The position numbers and the translations under genes were made by a program. Shown here one piece after another: positions 8,527 to 16,730 of a stretch of DNA of 64,000 bases. Each line of letters starts with the position of its first letter. The stretch's first letter is position 1. Source of the stretch: Streptomyces sp. V4I2 (lineage in GTDB: Bacteria; Actinomycetota; Actinomycetes; Streptomycetales; Streptomycetaceae); contig NZ_JAUSZM010000003.1 in the NCBI RefSeq assembly GCF_030817655.1, positions 10,106,001 to 10,170,000 of the forward strand. Reading direction: 5' to 3'. The notes beneath the pieces are model-generated. The model did no database searches. It was not told where the DNA came from and saw only the letters and a program-made list of their open reading frames with translations.

Positions 8527-8763
8527 GCCGCAACAGGCCGAGATCGACGGCCCACCCGGCGAAGTGGCTTTGCAGGCGGCCCGCTACCAGGCCCGCCGCG
8601 TCGTCGACACTGCGGCCGCCCTCAAGGCCGGTCGCGCCGCCTGATCCAGTACGGAACACCGCCGGGGCCGGCCGCGGCGCAAGCGGGGTTCAGCGGGTGG
8701 CGAAAGCAGAGAAAGCCAGAGAAAGCAGTTGTCCTCCCCGTGGTTTCCCTGAACGATCCGGGT

Positions 8764-9288
8764 GTGACCACGTTGTTCCTGACGGTCGGCCTACCAGGGG
8801 CCGGAAAGACCACCAGGGCTCGGCAACTGGCCAAGGAGCACAGTGCGCTGCGGCTGACGCCTGATGAGTGGATGATCCCGCTGTTCGGAGAGCCGGATGC
8901 GGACGGGAAGCGCGATGTACTGGAAGGACGGCTGCTCTGGCTTGGTCTGGAGGCGCTGAGGCTGGGAACCGACGTGGTCCTGGATTTCGGCTGCTGGTCT
9001 CGTGACGAGAGGTCCGCGATCCGCTGGTTGGCGGAGTCCGTGAGCGCGTCTTGTCACCTCGTGTACGTGCCGGTGGACCATGAGACCCAACTCGCCCGGA
9101 TCGCCCATCGCCGATCGACCACTCCGGATCAGACCTTCCCGATGAGCGAGGCGGACCTCTTGCACTGGAGAACGCTGTTCGAGGAGCCCGACGCCACGGA
9201 ACTCGACGGGGACGAGATTGGCGATCCGCCTCCTGGGTGGTCGGGTTGGCTCGAGTGGGCCGCCGATCGGTGGCCGTCTTTCGCATGA
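8764..9288 (+). CDS. Small P-loop kinase (AAA_33 / zeta-toxin-like fold)
   Basis: A 174-residue cytosolic ATP-binding protein. Walker A 'GLPGAGKTT' lies at residues 8-16. Other conserved elements are 'LRLTPDEWMIPLF' and 'DVVLDFGCWSRDER' (Walker B-like Asp and the lid region). Such AAA_33 proteins phosphorylate small molecules or nucleic-acid ends, and some inactivate antibiotics, but the substrate here is not predictable. The GTG at 8764 ('VTTLFLTVGLPGAG') fits the typical start of homologues; GTG 8740 is an in-frame alternative adding eight residues. No partner antitoxin gene is adjacent, which argues against a zeta-toxin role. It stands alone between a decayed region and the NB-ARC gene. 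Confidence 0.78.
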   Translation: MTTLFLTVGLPGAGKTTRARQLAKEHSALRLTPDEWMIPLFGEPDADGKRDVLEGRLLWLGLEALRLGTDVVLDFGCWSRDERSAIRWLAESVSASCHLVYVPVDHETQLARIAHRRSTTPDQTFPMSEADLLHWRTLFEEPDATELDGDEIGDPPPGWSGWLEWAADRWPSFA

Positions 9289-9417
9289 CTGTCCGGCCCG
9301 CATCCGGTGCTGACGGTCCGCTGACGCTGGTCGATTCCCCTTGGGCGGTGCGGCTCCTGGGATAAGATCGCGCCGACTGTTGATTGTTGCGGTCGCCGTC
9401 TTACCGAAGAGGGAACC

Positions 9418-11439
9418 ATGTGGCGAACGCTGGCCAGCGCGGTGGCCGGTTTGCTCGTACTGTTCGTCGGCAGTCTTGCCTTCAACGCGGCGTCTGGGCA
9501 GAGTCGTTGGCCGGGACCGCTCGACTATGTGCGTGTCCACCCGTGGGTGGTGCTCCTCATCCTGATACCCCTGTCCGTTGTCGGGGTGTGGCAGGCGCCA
9601 CGCCGCGACCGTGCCCGGGACCAGCTCGCGCCCGCGCCGTACCGGCTGCCGCCGCGCAACACCAACTTCACCGGCCGCGACGCCACGTTGCGGGAGGTGC
9701 GGCAGCGCCTCACCTCGGGGAACGGCGTCGCGATGCTGGCTGTGCAGGGGCTCGGTGGCGTCGGCAAGACCCAACTCGCGATCGAGTACGCCTACCGCTA
9801 CCTGTCGAAGTACCGGTTCGTCGCGTTCGTGGGCGCCGAGGACTCCGATCTGGTGGCGTCGCACTTCGTATCGCTGGCCGGGCAGCTGGGGTTGACGGAG
9901 GTCAGCTCCGACCAGGCCATCCCACGGGTGTACGGCAAGCTGCTGGACCACAGGCCATTTCTGATCATCTTCGACAACGGGGAGAAACCGGGCACGCTCA
10001 CGCACGCGCTGCCGTCGGGTGGCCTGGCGAGCAACGGCCATGTCATCGTCACGACCAGGGTGAGCGGCTGGTCGGGCAGAGCCGGCGTCATCGAACTGGA
10101 CGTGTTCACCAGGCAAGAGTCGGTGAAGCTGCTGGTCGGGCGGGTGCCCGGAATGACCGAGGCGGTGGCGGAACGGATCGCCGAGCAACTGGGGGACCTG
10201 CCACTGGCGTTGGAGCAGGCGGCCGGGTACATGGGCTACAACCACACGGCGCCCGAGGAGTACCTCACTCTGCTGACGTCGCGGCTGGAGGACATGATCG
10301 CGCGGGGCGAGCTGGCCGACCGGCCGGCGGCGGAGGTGGTCGCGAGCCTGTGGAGGCTCAGTGTGCAAAAGCTGAACACGGACCAGCCCCAGGCGGTGCG
10401 GCTGCTGGAGCTGTGTGCCCTGCTGGCCCCGGAGCCGATCCCGCTGGACCTGTTCACCGGCAGCCCCGAAACGCTGAACGGAGCCGCAGCCGACCCGCTG
10501 GTGTGGGACACGACGGTCGGCGCCCTGGCTGGTCTGGGTCTCGCGAGACGCGAGAACGCGTCCCTGGTGCTGCACCGGCTGGTTCAGGCCGCCATCCGGG
10601 CCCCGATGCCGGACGAGGTACGCACTGACGCTCGGGTCCAGCTGTGTCGTGCGCTGCTCGCGGCTGTGCCGCACGACATCCACGGCGACCCGGACGCGCG
10701 GCCGCGGTGGCAGGAGCTGCTCCCGCACGTCCTTGCGGTGACCAAGGACGATCCACCGGCCGAGTGCGCTGCGGAGACGGCGGTGCTGCTAAGGCTGGCG
10801 TCGGAGTTCCTCATCCAGATCGGGGATTGCTCGGTGGCGCTGCCCCTGTGTGAACGTGCCCTCGCGATCGACGAGTCGCTCGAGGGCCGGGCTGCGGAGG
10901 CCGGCTTCGACCTGATCACCCTGGCCCAGATCCACAAGGACCTCAACGCGCCGGAGACGGCACGCCCACTGGCGGAACGCGCGCTGCGCCTGCACGAGTC
11001 CTGTCTGCCGGCGGACAGTCCCGCCATCGCGACGGACCTGGCCACGCTCGCGCGGCTACTGTGCATCCTCGGCGAACACAGGGCGGCACAGCCACTGGCC
11101 GAGCGGGCGCTGCAGATCGACGAGACGGCGTACGGGCCGGACGACCCGTTCGTGAGCTTCGACCTGATTGCACTGGCGAACGTCCACGTCGACCTCGGAG
11201 ACTACGCCACGGCCGTGCCGCTGATCTCGCGGGCGCTGCAGATCCGCGAGGCCAGATATGCGCCGGATCACCTGTACATCGGGTACGTCCTGCTGTTCAA
11301 GGCCCGAGTCCTGCACAGCTTGAACGACCCGACCGCAGCGGACCTCGCTCGCCGGGGCGCACAGATCCTGCACACCCGACTGGGCAGGACGCACCCCAAA
11401 ACCGTGGATGCATTCGCTCTGGTCAACGGTCTGCGTTGA
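9418..11439 (+). CDS. Membrane-anchored NB-ARC / tetratricopeptide repeat protein (STAND NTPase)
   Basis: A 673-residue STAND-type signalling ATPase. Two N-terminal hydrophobic helices (about 5-25 and 41-60) precede the NB-ARC domain. Walker A 'GLGGVGKTQLA' is at about 111 and Walker B 'FLIIFDNGE' at about 181. The sensor stretch 'HVIVTTR' and the GxP motif 'LGDLPLALEQAAGYM' follow. From about 440 to 670 there are TPR units of the 'A.PLAERAL.I.E...G' type. NB-ARC/TPR proteins of actinobacteria act in signalling, FxSxx-COOH peptide systems or phage defence. Here there is no FxSxx peptide gene, protease or toxin domain beside it, so the output is unknown. The membrane anchor is uncommon for the class. 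The ATG at 9418 follows AGAGGGAACC. Confidence 0.85.
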   Translation: MWRTLASAVAGLLVLFVGSLAFNAASGQSRWPGPLDYVRVHPWVVLLILIPLSVVGVWQAPRRDRARDQLAPAPYRLPPRNTNFTGRDATLREVRQRLTSGNGVAMLAVQGLGGVGKTQLAIEYAYRYLSKYRFVAFVGAEDSDLVASHFVSLAGQLGLTEVSSDQAIPRVYGKLLDHRPFLIIFDNGEKPGTLTHALPSGGLASNGHVIVTTRVSGWSGRAGVIELDVFTRQESVKLLVGRVPGMTEAVAERIAEQLGDLPLALEQAAGYMGYNHTAPEEYLTLLTSRLEDMIARGELADRPAAEVVASLWRLSVQKLNTDQPQAVRLLELCALLAPEPIPLDLFTGSPETLNGAAADPLVWDTTVGALAGLGLARRENASLVLHRLVQAAIRAPMPDEVRTDARVQLCRALLAAVPHDIHGDPDARPRWQELLPHVLAVTKDDPPAECAAETAVLLRLASEFLIQIGDCSVALPLCERALAIDESLEGRAAEAGFDLITLAQIHKDLNAPETARPLAERALRLHESCLPADSPAIATDLATLARLLCILGEHRAAQPLAERALQIDETAYGPDDPFVSFDLIALANVHVDLGDYATAVPLISRALQIREARYAPDHLYIGYVLLFKARVLHSLNDPTAADLARRGAQILHTRLGRTHPKTVDAFALVNGLR

Positions 11440-11545
11440 CGACGTCGGCTCAGTAGCCGACGGGCTGGTCAGCAACGCTCATCGGGCGCGGCTGGGTCTT
11501 GTCCCGTTGGTGCGAGGAGGGATGCCGCCCTGACCGGGGGAGCGG

Positions 11546-12592
11546 TCAGTCGCGGTCACCGGCACGCTCCTTCGTCGGCAGCAGCGCCAGCACGGCGACG
11601 ACCGCGCGGTGATCCGTGCCCGGCACGGTCCGTTCGCCGACGGAGACGCCCGCCAGGCCGGAGCCGTGCAGCACGTGGTCGAGCTGGACCAGTGGCGGTA
11701 TGAGCGTCATGCCGACAGGCCAGGTGCGGGCCCATCCGCGGCCGAGTTCGGCGTGGGTGTCGATGAGGCCCGACGCGAGCAGCTTACGCATGGGCGCGTG
11801 GTCGAGGGAGGCGTTGAAGTCGCCCAGGAAGACGGTGTCCGGGCCGCTGCGCCGGGCCACGGAGGTGAGGGCGGTCATGTCCCGTGTCCAGCGCTTCGGG
11901 TCCCCGAGCGGGTAGTAGGTGTGGACGGCCACCAGCCGTACGGTGCGTCCGCCGACTCTCACGTCGGCGGTGGTCTGCGGCCAGGCGGTGTCGGCGTGCA
12001 GCGTGCCGCCGTCGGTCAGCGGGATCCGCGAGTAGATCGAGGAGTCGTACTCCGGGTGGAGTTCGTTGTACGGCAGCAACGTACTCAGACCGGCCTTGGC
12101 GAGCGCGGCAACGCCGGCGGACGGCAGCTGTTGCACGGCCAGGACGTCGATCCGCTCGGCCCGGACGAGCCGCACCAGCGCCCGCGGATCCACTCCGCCG
12201 AGGTCGGCGTTGAGGCTGGCCACGCGCAACTCCGCTGACCGGGCCGGGACATGCTGCTGGTCCGGTATGAAGCGCGGCACCAGCAGGGCGACTTGAGGTG
12301 CCGTGAGTAGTACGGCGACAGTCACCGCCCATCGCGAGCGGAGAGCGGGAACGGCGAGCATGGCGCTCAGCACGAGCACGCTGAGTGCGGCCGCGTAGGG
12401 GAAGAGCACCATGGGCACGGCGAGCGGTGTTCCCGCGTCCAGCCCCGTCAGCCGTACGACGAGCAGAGCGAACGGTCCGGCGAGCACGACGCCACAGCCC
12501 AGCAGCCCGAACGTCCGGCCGCGTCGGCCGCCACGGTCGTTCGGCCGATGCCGGTCGGCGGCACGTGGGGTGCCGACGGCACTGTCCGTCAT
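11546..12592 (-). CDS. Membrane-anchored endonuclease/exonuclease/phosphatase family protein
   Basis: 348 residues. Three N-terminal hydrophobic helices (about 25-110) lead to an extracytoplasmic EEP domain. The fold's motifs are visible: 'LRVASLNADLGGVDP' (metal-binding Asn), 'IDVLAVQQLP' (Gln where Glu is usual), 'LVAVHTYYPLG' (catalytic His), 'TVFLGDFNASLDH' (Asp/Asn) and 'GTDHRAVVAVL' (final Asp-His). The Gln replacing the usual metal-binding Glu is noteworthy but is seen in some Streptomyces relatives. The ATG at 12592 follows GGAGGACAG. Members include DNases, sphingomyelinases and inositol phosphatases. An exported domain suggests action on extracellular DNA or phosphodiesters, but the substrate is unknown. 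Confidence 0.87.
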   Translation of the reverse strand: MTDSAVGTPRAADRHRPNDRGGRRGRTFGLLGCGVVLAGPFALLVVRLTGLDAGTPLAVPMVLFPYAAALSVLVLSAMLAVPALRSRWAVTVAVLLTAPQVALLVPRFIPDQQHVPARSAELRVASLNADLGGVDPRALVRLVRAERIDVLAVQQLPSAGVAALAKAGLSTLLPYNELHPEYDSSIYSRIPLTDGGTLHADTAWPQTTADVRVGGRTVRLVAVHTYYPLGDPKRWTRDMTALTSVARRSGPDTVFLGDFNASLDHAPMRKLLASGLIDTHAELGRGWARTWPVGMTLIPPLVQLDHVLHGSGLAGVSVGERTVPGTDHRAVVAVLALLPTKERAGDRD

Positions 12593-12840
12593 CTGTCCTC
12601 CACTCGGAAGTGCGCGCCCGGCGATCATCCGGGCTCCCGACATGGGACGGCAGGTGACGTACGTACGGTTGCGGGTCTGGCGTACTCGGTCGACGCGATG
12701 TCGGCGAACGTCTGGCCAATGCGTGGTTGAGCGCCCACCGGCGGCACCGAGACGGTCTGGTCTGCGCCTTCGACAGCTCGGAGTGCCGACGGAGAGCCGT
12801 CGCGCCACGCTGAGAGGGATCACGTTGCTCGGGAGTTCGG

Positions 12841-12941
12841 CTGTTCATCGCGACGCGCAATTACGTGGTCGAGTTCAGTCTGGCGGGCTGGGGCTGGGTG
12901 CACCTCGTTCTGGGCGTCGTCATCGTCCTTGCGGGGCGGGG
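12841..12941 (+). pseudogene. DUF7144 membrane protein, 5' fragment (interrupted by IS110-family element)
   Basis: The frame through the codon at 12865 reads 'NYVVEFSLAGWGWVHLVLG' and then 'VVIVLAG', which matches the middle of DUF7144 proteins (pattern YVFxFNLTAWGWIHLILG). The gene's own start and first helix are not recognisable upstream, so the 5' end is also lost near 12835. The frame ends in CGGGG (12937-12941), the same five bases found at the other side of the insertion (14484-14488). Confidence 0.82.
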
Positions 12942-13005
12942 GGTGCCTCTATGTCCTTCGTCAAGGCACCCCTGTCGGGTTTGGGATGATTCGGTCTTGC
13001 TGGGG

Positions 13006-14223
13006 TTATGCGGCGAGCTCAACGTCCGCGGGCGGGCGGGATTCGTAGAAGGTGCCGTCTCGGAGCATGGCGAACAGGACGCTGATGCGTTGGCGGGCGA
13101 GGCGGAGGAGTGCCTGGGTGTGGGTCTTGCCGCGGGCGCGTTGCTTGTCGTAGTAGGCGCGGGAGGCCGGGTCGGCGTTCATGCAGGCGAAGGCGGACAG
13201 GAACATCGCCCGTTTGAGCTGGCGGTTTCCGCCCCGTGGCGCGTGTTCACCGTGGATCGAGGTCCCGGACGACTTCGTGGTCGGGGCGAGGCCGGCGTAG
13301 GAGGCCAGGTGGGCGGCGGTGGGGAAGCTGGTGCCGTCGCCGACGGTGACCAGCAGGACGGCGGCGGTCCTGACGCCGACGCCGGGCATCGACGTCAGGA
13401 CCGGGGAAAGAGGGTGCGCCTCCAGCAGGGCGTTGATCTGGGCTTCCATCGCCCGGCGTTGGGTGTGGACGGCGGCCAGGGAGGCGGCCAGGGAGGGGAT
13501 GACGATGTCGAGGGTGCCGGTGCCGGGGACGACGACGGTCTGTTCGTCGAGCGCGTCGAAGACGTCGTCGATCAGCCGGGTGGCCATGCGGGGGGCTTTC
13601 GGGCGGATCAGCTCCACGAGTCTGCGGCGACCGGCCCTGCGCAGGGCGGCCGGGGAGCCGTAGCGTTCCAGCAGCCAGGTGACGGCCTGGTGGTCGAGGC
13701 GGGGGCCCAGGACGCGTTCCAGCGAGGGGTGGAACTGGGTGAGCAGGCCGCGTATCCGGTTGGAGGTGCGGGTGGCCTCGGCCGCGAGGTCCTGGTCGAA
13801 GCCGACGAGGACCGTGAGTTCGGCGGTGATCTCGTCGGTCAGCTCCAGGGACCGCAGGGTGTGCGGCATGGTGCGGGCCGCGTCCGCGATCACCGCGGCG
13901 TCCTTCGCGTCGGTCTTGGCCTCGCCGGGATAGAGGTCGGCGATCCGGCGCATGGCCAGTCCGGGCAGGTAGGCGACACGGCAGCCCGCATCGCGGGCGA
14001 CAGTCAGCGGCAGGGCGCCAATCGAGGCGGGCTGGTCGACGATCACCAAGACGGTGCCGGACTTGGCCGTAAGTTTGTCGAAGACGGCCCGCAGCTTCGG
14101 CTCGCTGTTGGGCAGCGGCTTGTCGAAGACCTTCTTCCCGGCCGGGGTGAGCCCGTGGCCGTGATGAGCGGTCTTGCCGACGTCCAGGCCCAGGAACACG
14201 CCCACGTCTTCGATCTCGAACAT
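13006..14223 (-). CDS. IS110 family transposase (DEDD recombinase)
   Basis: A 405-residue recombinase, intact. The N-terminal RuvC-like DEDD domain begins 'VGVFLGLDVGKTAHHGHG' (first Asp) and includes 'KTDAKDAAVIADAART' (later acidic residues). A coiled-coil linker lies at about 220-260. The C-terminal Transposase_20 domain starts at 'LTSMPGVGVRTAAVLL' and holds the catalytic Ser region 'SYAGLAPTTKSSGTSIHG'. The ATG at 14223 follows GAAGGGG and gives a normal family length. The gene is complete, so the element may still be active. Members of this family insert and excise through a circular intermediate and are guided by an RNA encoded in the element. Confidence 0.95.
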   Translation of the reverse strand: MFEIEDVGVFLGLDVGKTAHHGHGLTPAGKKVFDKPLPNSEPKLRAVFDKLTAKSGTVLVIVDQPASIGALPLTVARDAGCRVAYLPGLAMRRIADLYPGEAKTDAKDAAVIADAARTMPHTLRSLELTDEITAELTVLVGFDQDLAAEATRTSNRIRGLLTQFHPSLERVLGPRLDHQAVTWLLERYGSPAALRRAGRRRLVELIRPKAPRMATRLIDDVFDALDEQTVVVPGTGTLDIVIPSLAASLAAVHTQRRAMEAQINALLEAHPLSPVLTSMPGVGVRTAAVLLVTVGDGTSFPTAAHLASYAGLAPTTKSSGTSIHGEHAPRGGNRQLKRAMFLSAFACMNADPASRAYYDKQRARGKTHTQALLRLARQRISVLFAMLRDGTFYESRPPADVELAA

Positions 14224-14484
14224 CGCGCCCCTTCCCCAGGGGTGTTGACGGTGCCGGCCTCGGCTCGGGTGTCGTGCTCGCGCATCCACGTTATGCAGAC
14301 CTGCCGCCCGCGAACTGTCCGGCATTGCGCCGGACCGGACGGTGGCCGGACCTCTGATCAGCGTCTCCGACGGACACCTCCCGGGCCCGGTGACACCACC
14401 CCAGGTCATCCGATCGACAGGGGGCAAAAGTCATGCCGGGCCCGGAGGCCAGCGGCCCCATTGCAGGACCGCGAAGAAGATAAC
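14224..14484 (-). ncRNA. Candidate bridge RNA region of the IS110 element
   Basis: This 5' non-coding region of the element is about 260 bp with no gene. It is rich in dyads. A perfect 7-bp stem GTCCGGC / GCCGGAC with a 5-nt loop lies at 14317-14335. Two CCGGGCCCGG palindromes lie near 14385-14394 and 14433-14442. Known biology: IS110-subgroup elements encode a structured bridge RNA between the left end and the transposase start. Seen here: position, length and strong foldability. Inferred: that this region is that RNA. Confidence 0.55.
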
Positions 14485-14583
14485 GGGGCGCCGTGCTCAT
14501 CGGAGCGCTGTGGGCACGCTTCTTCGGTGTAGCGGTGGCAGGGCTCGGCGCGATCGCCAACTTCCTGTGGGTGCCGCATTACC
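14485..14583 (+). pseudogene. DUF7144 membrane protein, middle fragment
   Basis: The frame GGC-GCC-GTG from 14487 reads 'GAVLIGALWARFFGVAVAG' then 'LGAIANFLWVPHY', which continues the DUF7144 family alignment exactly where the 5' fragment stopped ('VLAG' then 'RGAVLIG'). It ends at CATTAC (14577-14582), where the IS607-type element begins. Confidence 0.85.
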
Positions 14584-14586
14584 GTT

Positions 14587-14750
14587 GCTCAGAACCTCAG
14601 CGGTTCTCAGCGTTCCGGGCATTTCTGCCCGGAAGGTCCGTATCGTCACCAAAGCGTGAGGGCTTCGGCTTGAGGACGGTCTCTCGCTTCCGTCTGCCGC
14701 TGCTGCGGCAGGGTTGCGCCACCTGCCCGCCCCGCCTCCGCCTTGCGGCG
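14587..14750 (-). ncRNA. Candidate omega RNA (TnpB guide RNA)
   Basis: TnpB proteins use an RNA made from the 3' end of their own transcript, ending at the element's edge. Here the sequence just after and overlapping the tnpB 3' end contains two clean hairpins. One is TTCCGGGCA / TGCCCGGAA with a 4-nt loop (14613-14634). The other is AGAACC / GGTTCT with a 5-nt loop (14591-14607). Transcribed on the minus strand, the guide would be the flanking bases below about 14584, that is, the interrupted DUF7144 gene. The 5' limit of the RNA is a guess. Confidence 0.55.
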
Positions 14751-16097
14751 GGGGCGGGTGGCGCGGGTCTTACGGTCGGCTCCACGAGGCTTCGACACCA
14801 CGGGGGTGTCCTGGTCTCCGGCCACTCCGGTACCAGTGGTGCAGGCCGCCGCGAGGGCGGCGAGGTTGAGCGCGGCGTTGTCGTCCCGGTCGATGGCCAG
14901 GCCGCAGGCGTCGCATTCGTAGGTCCGGACGTGCAGCGGCAGCTTGGCTTTCACCGCGCCGCACCCGGAACAGGTCTTGGAGGAGGGGTACCAGCGGCTC
15001 GCCACGATCATGCGGGTGGCGTGGCGCTGGGTCTTGCAGGTGAGCTGGCGGCGGATCTCACCGAATCCGGCGTCGGCGGTCCTGCGTGCCAGACGCCGGT
15101 TGCGGAGCATCCCGGCAACGTTGAGGTCCTCGACCACGATCGTGCCGTACTCGGCGGTCACGGCGGTGGTGAGCTTGTGCAGGGCGTCTTCGCGGAGGTT
15201 CGCCACGCGGTGGTGGACCTTGTTGCGGGCGGCGTTGGCCTTCTCCCACCGCTTCGACGCCTTGCGTCCGGTGCGCCGGTCGGGGCCCTGGCGTCGGGAG
15301 ACGACGCGGGAGGCTCGGCGCAGGTGCTTGCGTGCCCGGTCGTAGTGCCCGGGGTTGGCGACGGTGCGGATCTCGCCCGTGCTGTCGGCCATCACCGCGA
15401 GGGTCTTCACCCCGAGGTCGATGCCGACCGCTGTGTCCGGGCGGGCGACGCGTTCGAGGTCTCGCTTGACCTCGGCCTGGAAGGAGACGAACCAGCGTCC
15501 GCGTTCGTGCCGGACCGTCGCGGACAGGATCCGCGCCGTTGCGGCCTGGACGCGGGTCAGGAGCTTGACGGTGGGTTCGTGGACGCGGATTATTCCGAGC
15601 CGGGGCAGCGTGACGTGCCGGCCGCCTGCCTCGACGCGGATCGTGCCGGTGGTGAACCAGCAGGCCAGACGCGCCTTCCGCTTGGCCTTGAACCGCGGCG
15701 CACCCATCCGGGCGCCCTTGCGCTTGCCGTTCTTGGACTTCGCGTAGTTGTCGAACGCGGCGGCGGCGCCTGCCAGGCCAGTGTTGTACGCCTCCTTGGA
15801 GTTTTCCTCCCACCAGCTCGCGAACCTGGGATCGGTGTGTTTGGCGGCGTTGAACGCCTTCCGCAGCGACGGTAGCGACCACGGCCGCCAATCCGTCAGC
15901 GACTCCTCGGGGATGCCGTAGGTCTCCTCGGCCTTGCGCTGCCACCACGACGCCGTGACCCAGCCGACGGCCCAGTTGTACGCGGCCCTGGCCGCGCCAC
16001 AGTGCGAACGGAGCGCGTCCTCCTGGGCGGCGTTCGGGTCCAGAGCGAACCGGAACGCCTGCACGACAAACCCGGGCCGCGGCTGGAACTTCTTCAC
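14646..16097 (-). CDS. tnpB: RNA-guided endonuclease TnpB
   Basis: A 483-residue TnpB nuclease of an IS607-type element. The RuvC catalytic residues are all present: Asp in 'GIDLGVKTLAV', Glu in 'IVVEDLNVAGM' and Asp in 'DRDDNAALNLA'. The zinc ribbon between the last two has CSGC and CDAC. The N-terminal OTCase-like WED/REC part starts 'FVVQAFRFALDPNAAQE'. The GTG start at 16097 overlaps the stop of tnpA by 4 bp (GTGA), so translation is coupled. Known role: the nuclease, guided by omega RNA, cuts the empty donor site to promote element retention. The gene is complete with no missing key residue, so it looks functional. Confidence 0.95.
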   Translation of the reverse strand: MKKFQPRPGFVVQAFRFALDPNAAQEDALRSHCGAARAAYNWAVGWVTASWWQRKAEETYGIPEESLTDWRPWSLPSLRKAFNAAKHTDPRFASWWEENSKEAYNTGLAGAAAAFDNYAKSKNGKRKGARMGAPRFKAKRKARLACWFTTGTIRVEAGGRHVTLPRLGIIRVHEPTVKLLTRVQAATARILSATVRHERGRWFVSFQAEVKRDLERVARPDTAVGIDLGVKTLAVMADSTGEIRTVANPGHYDRARKHLRRASRVVSRRQGPDRRTGRKASKRWEKANAARNKVHHRVANLREDALHKLTTAVTAEYGTIVVEDLNVAGMLRNRRLARRTADAGFGEIRRQLTCKTQRHATRMIVASRWYPSSKTCSGCGAVKAKLPLHVRTYECDACGLAIDRDDNAALNLAALAAACTTGTGVAGDQDTPVVSKPRGADRKTRATRPRRKAEAGRAGGATLPQQRQTEARDRPQAEALTLW

Positions 16098-16669
16098 TCG
16101 GCGGCCTCTCCGGTCGCCACGGCCACCGCACGGGCGGCCCGGTTCTTCGCCGCCCGCCGCCCGTACAGACGCGCACACATCGACGTGAGCACCTCGGTGA
16201 TGTCCCGCACCAGGTCATCGGCGGTCTCGGCGGGGTCGAGGACGACCAGGCGCCGCCCGGACGCCGACAGCACTGCCTCCAGGTGCTCGACGCCGAACCG
16301 GGCCAGCCGGTCACGGTGCTCCACCACGATCACCGCCGCCTGCGGGTCGGACAGCACCCGGTGCAGCTTGCGCCGACGTCCGTTCAGCCCCGAGCCGACC
16401 TCGGTCACAACCTCCGCGACCGGCAGGCCGAGACCAGTCGCCCCCTGGACCACGCGGGCCACCTGCCGGTCAAGGTCCGGCTTCTGGTCCGCCGACGAGA
16501 CCCGGCAGTACGCCACGACCCGGCCGGACGTCTCTGCGGCGGGCTCGTCGACCAGCCATGTCCCGGATGGCGTCTGGCGCACCGGGACCGGCATACGGCC
16601 CTCTTTCGCCCACGCCCACGCGGTCTGGTAGTGCACACCGTTGCGTGCCGCCCACTCGGAAAGCTTCAC
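16094..16669 (-). CDS. tnpA: IS607 family serine recombinase (TnpA)
   Basis: 191 residues. A MerR-like helix-turn-helix at the N-terminus ('MKLSEWAARNGVHYQTAWAW', residues 1-20) is followed by a small serine-recombinase catalytic domain. The nucleophile Ser sits in 'YCRVSSADQKPDLDRQ' and the catalytic Arg region in 'VIVVEHRDRLARFGVEH'. DNA-binding domain first and catalytic domain second is the hallmark order of IS607 transposases. The GTG start is at 16669. It is coupled to tnpB by a 4-bp overlap. The gene appears intact. Confidence 0.93.
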   Translation of the reverse strand: MKLSEWAARNGVHYQTAWAWAKEGRMPVPVRQTPSGTWLVDEPAAETSGRVVAYCRVSSADQKPDLDRQVARVVQGATGLGLPVAEVVTEVGSGLNGRRRKLHRVLSDPQAAVIVVEHRDRLARFGVEHLEAVLSASGRRLVVLDPAETADDLVRDITEVLTSMCARLYGRRAAKNRAARAVAVATGEAAE

Positions 16670-16730
16670 CCGATCAAGATAACAGATAAGAAACGCTGAG
16701 ATTCACTGATGAATCGCGCAACAGTTGGCA

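Larger units (their letters stand above)
12942..14488 (-). mobile_element. IS110-family insertion sequence
   Basis: About 1.55 kb, inserted into the DUF7144 gene. The boundaries are inferred from where the coding frame breaks and resumes. CGGGG is shared at both flanks (12937-12941 and 14484-14488), so the exact edge is ambiguous by a few bases. There are no clear terminal inverted repeats, as expected for the family. The element has one transposase gene on the minus strand, a long non-coding region on its 5' side (about 260 bp) and a short one on its 3' side (about 65 bp). This arrangement fits the IS110 rather than the IS1111 subgroup. Confidence 0.85.
14584..16730 (-). mobile_element. IS607-family element (serine recombinase TnpA + TnpB)
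   Basis: About 2.1 kb, inserted into the same DUF7144 gene. It carries tnpA and tnpB in one operon on the minus strand. Inverted TCTCAGCGTT / AACGCTGAGA lies near the two ends (14605-14614 and 16692-16701). Beside the left copy there is a direct CTCAGCG repeat (14596-14602 and 14606-14612). The exact ends cannot be fixed, because IS607 elements have little target specificity and a 2-bp crossover. The boundaries given are where the broken gene stops and resumes. Confidence 0.82.

Noticed and set aside
8764..9288. Zeta-type toxin of a toxin-antitoxin pair
   Set aside because: The fold is similar, but no antitoxin gene is adjacent and homologues occur singly.
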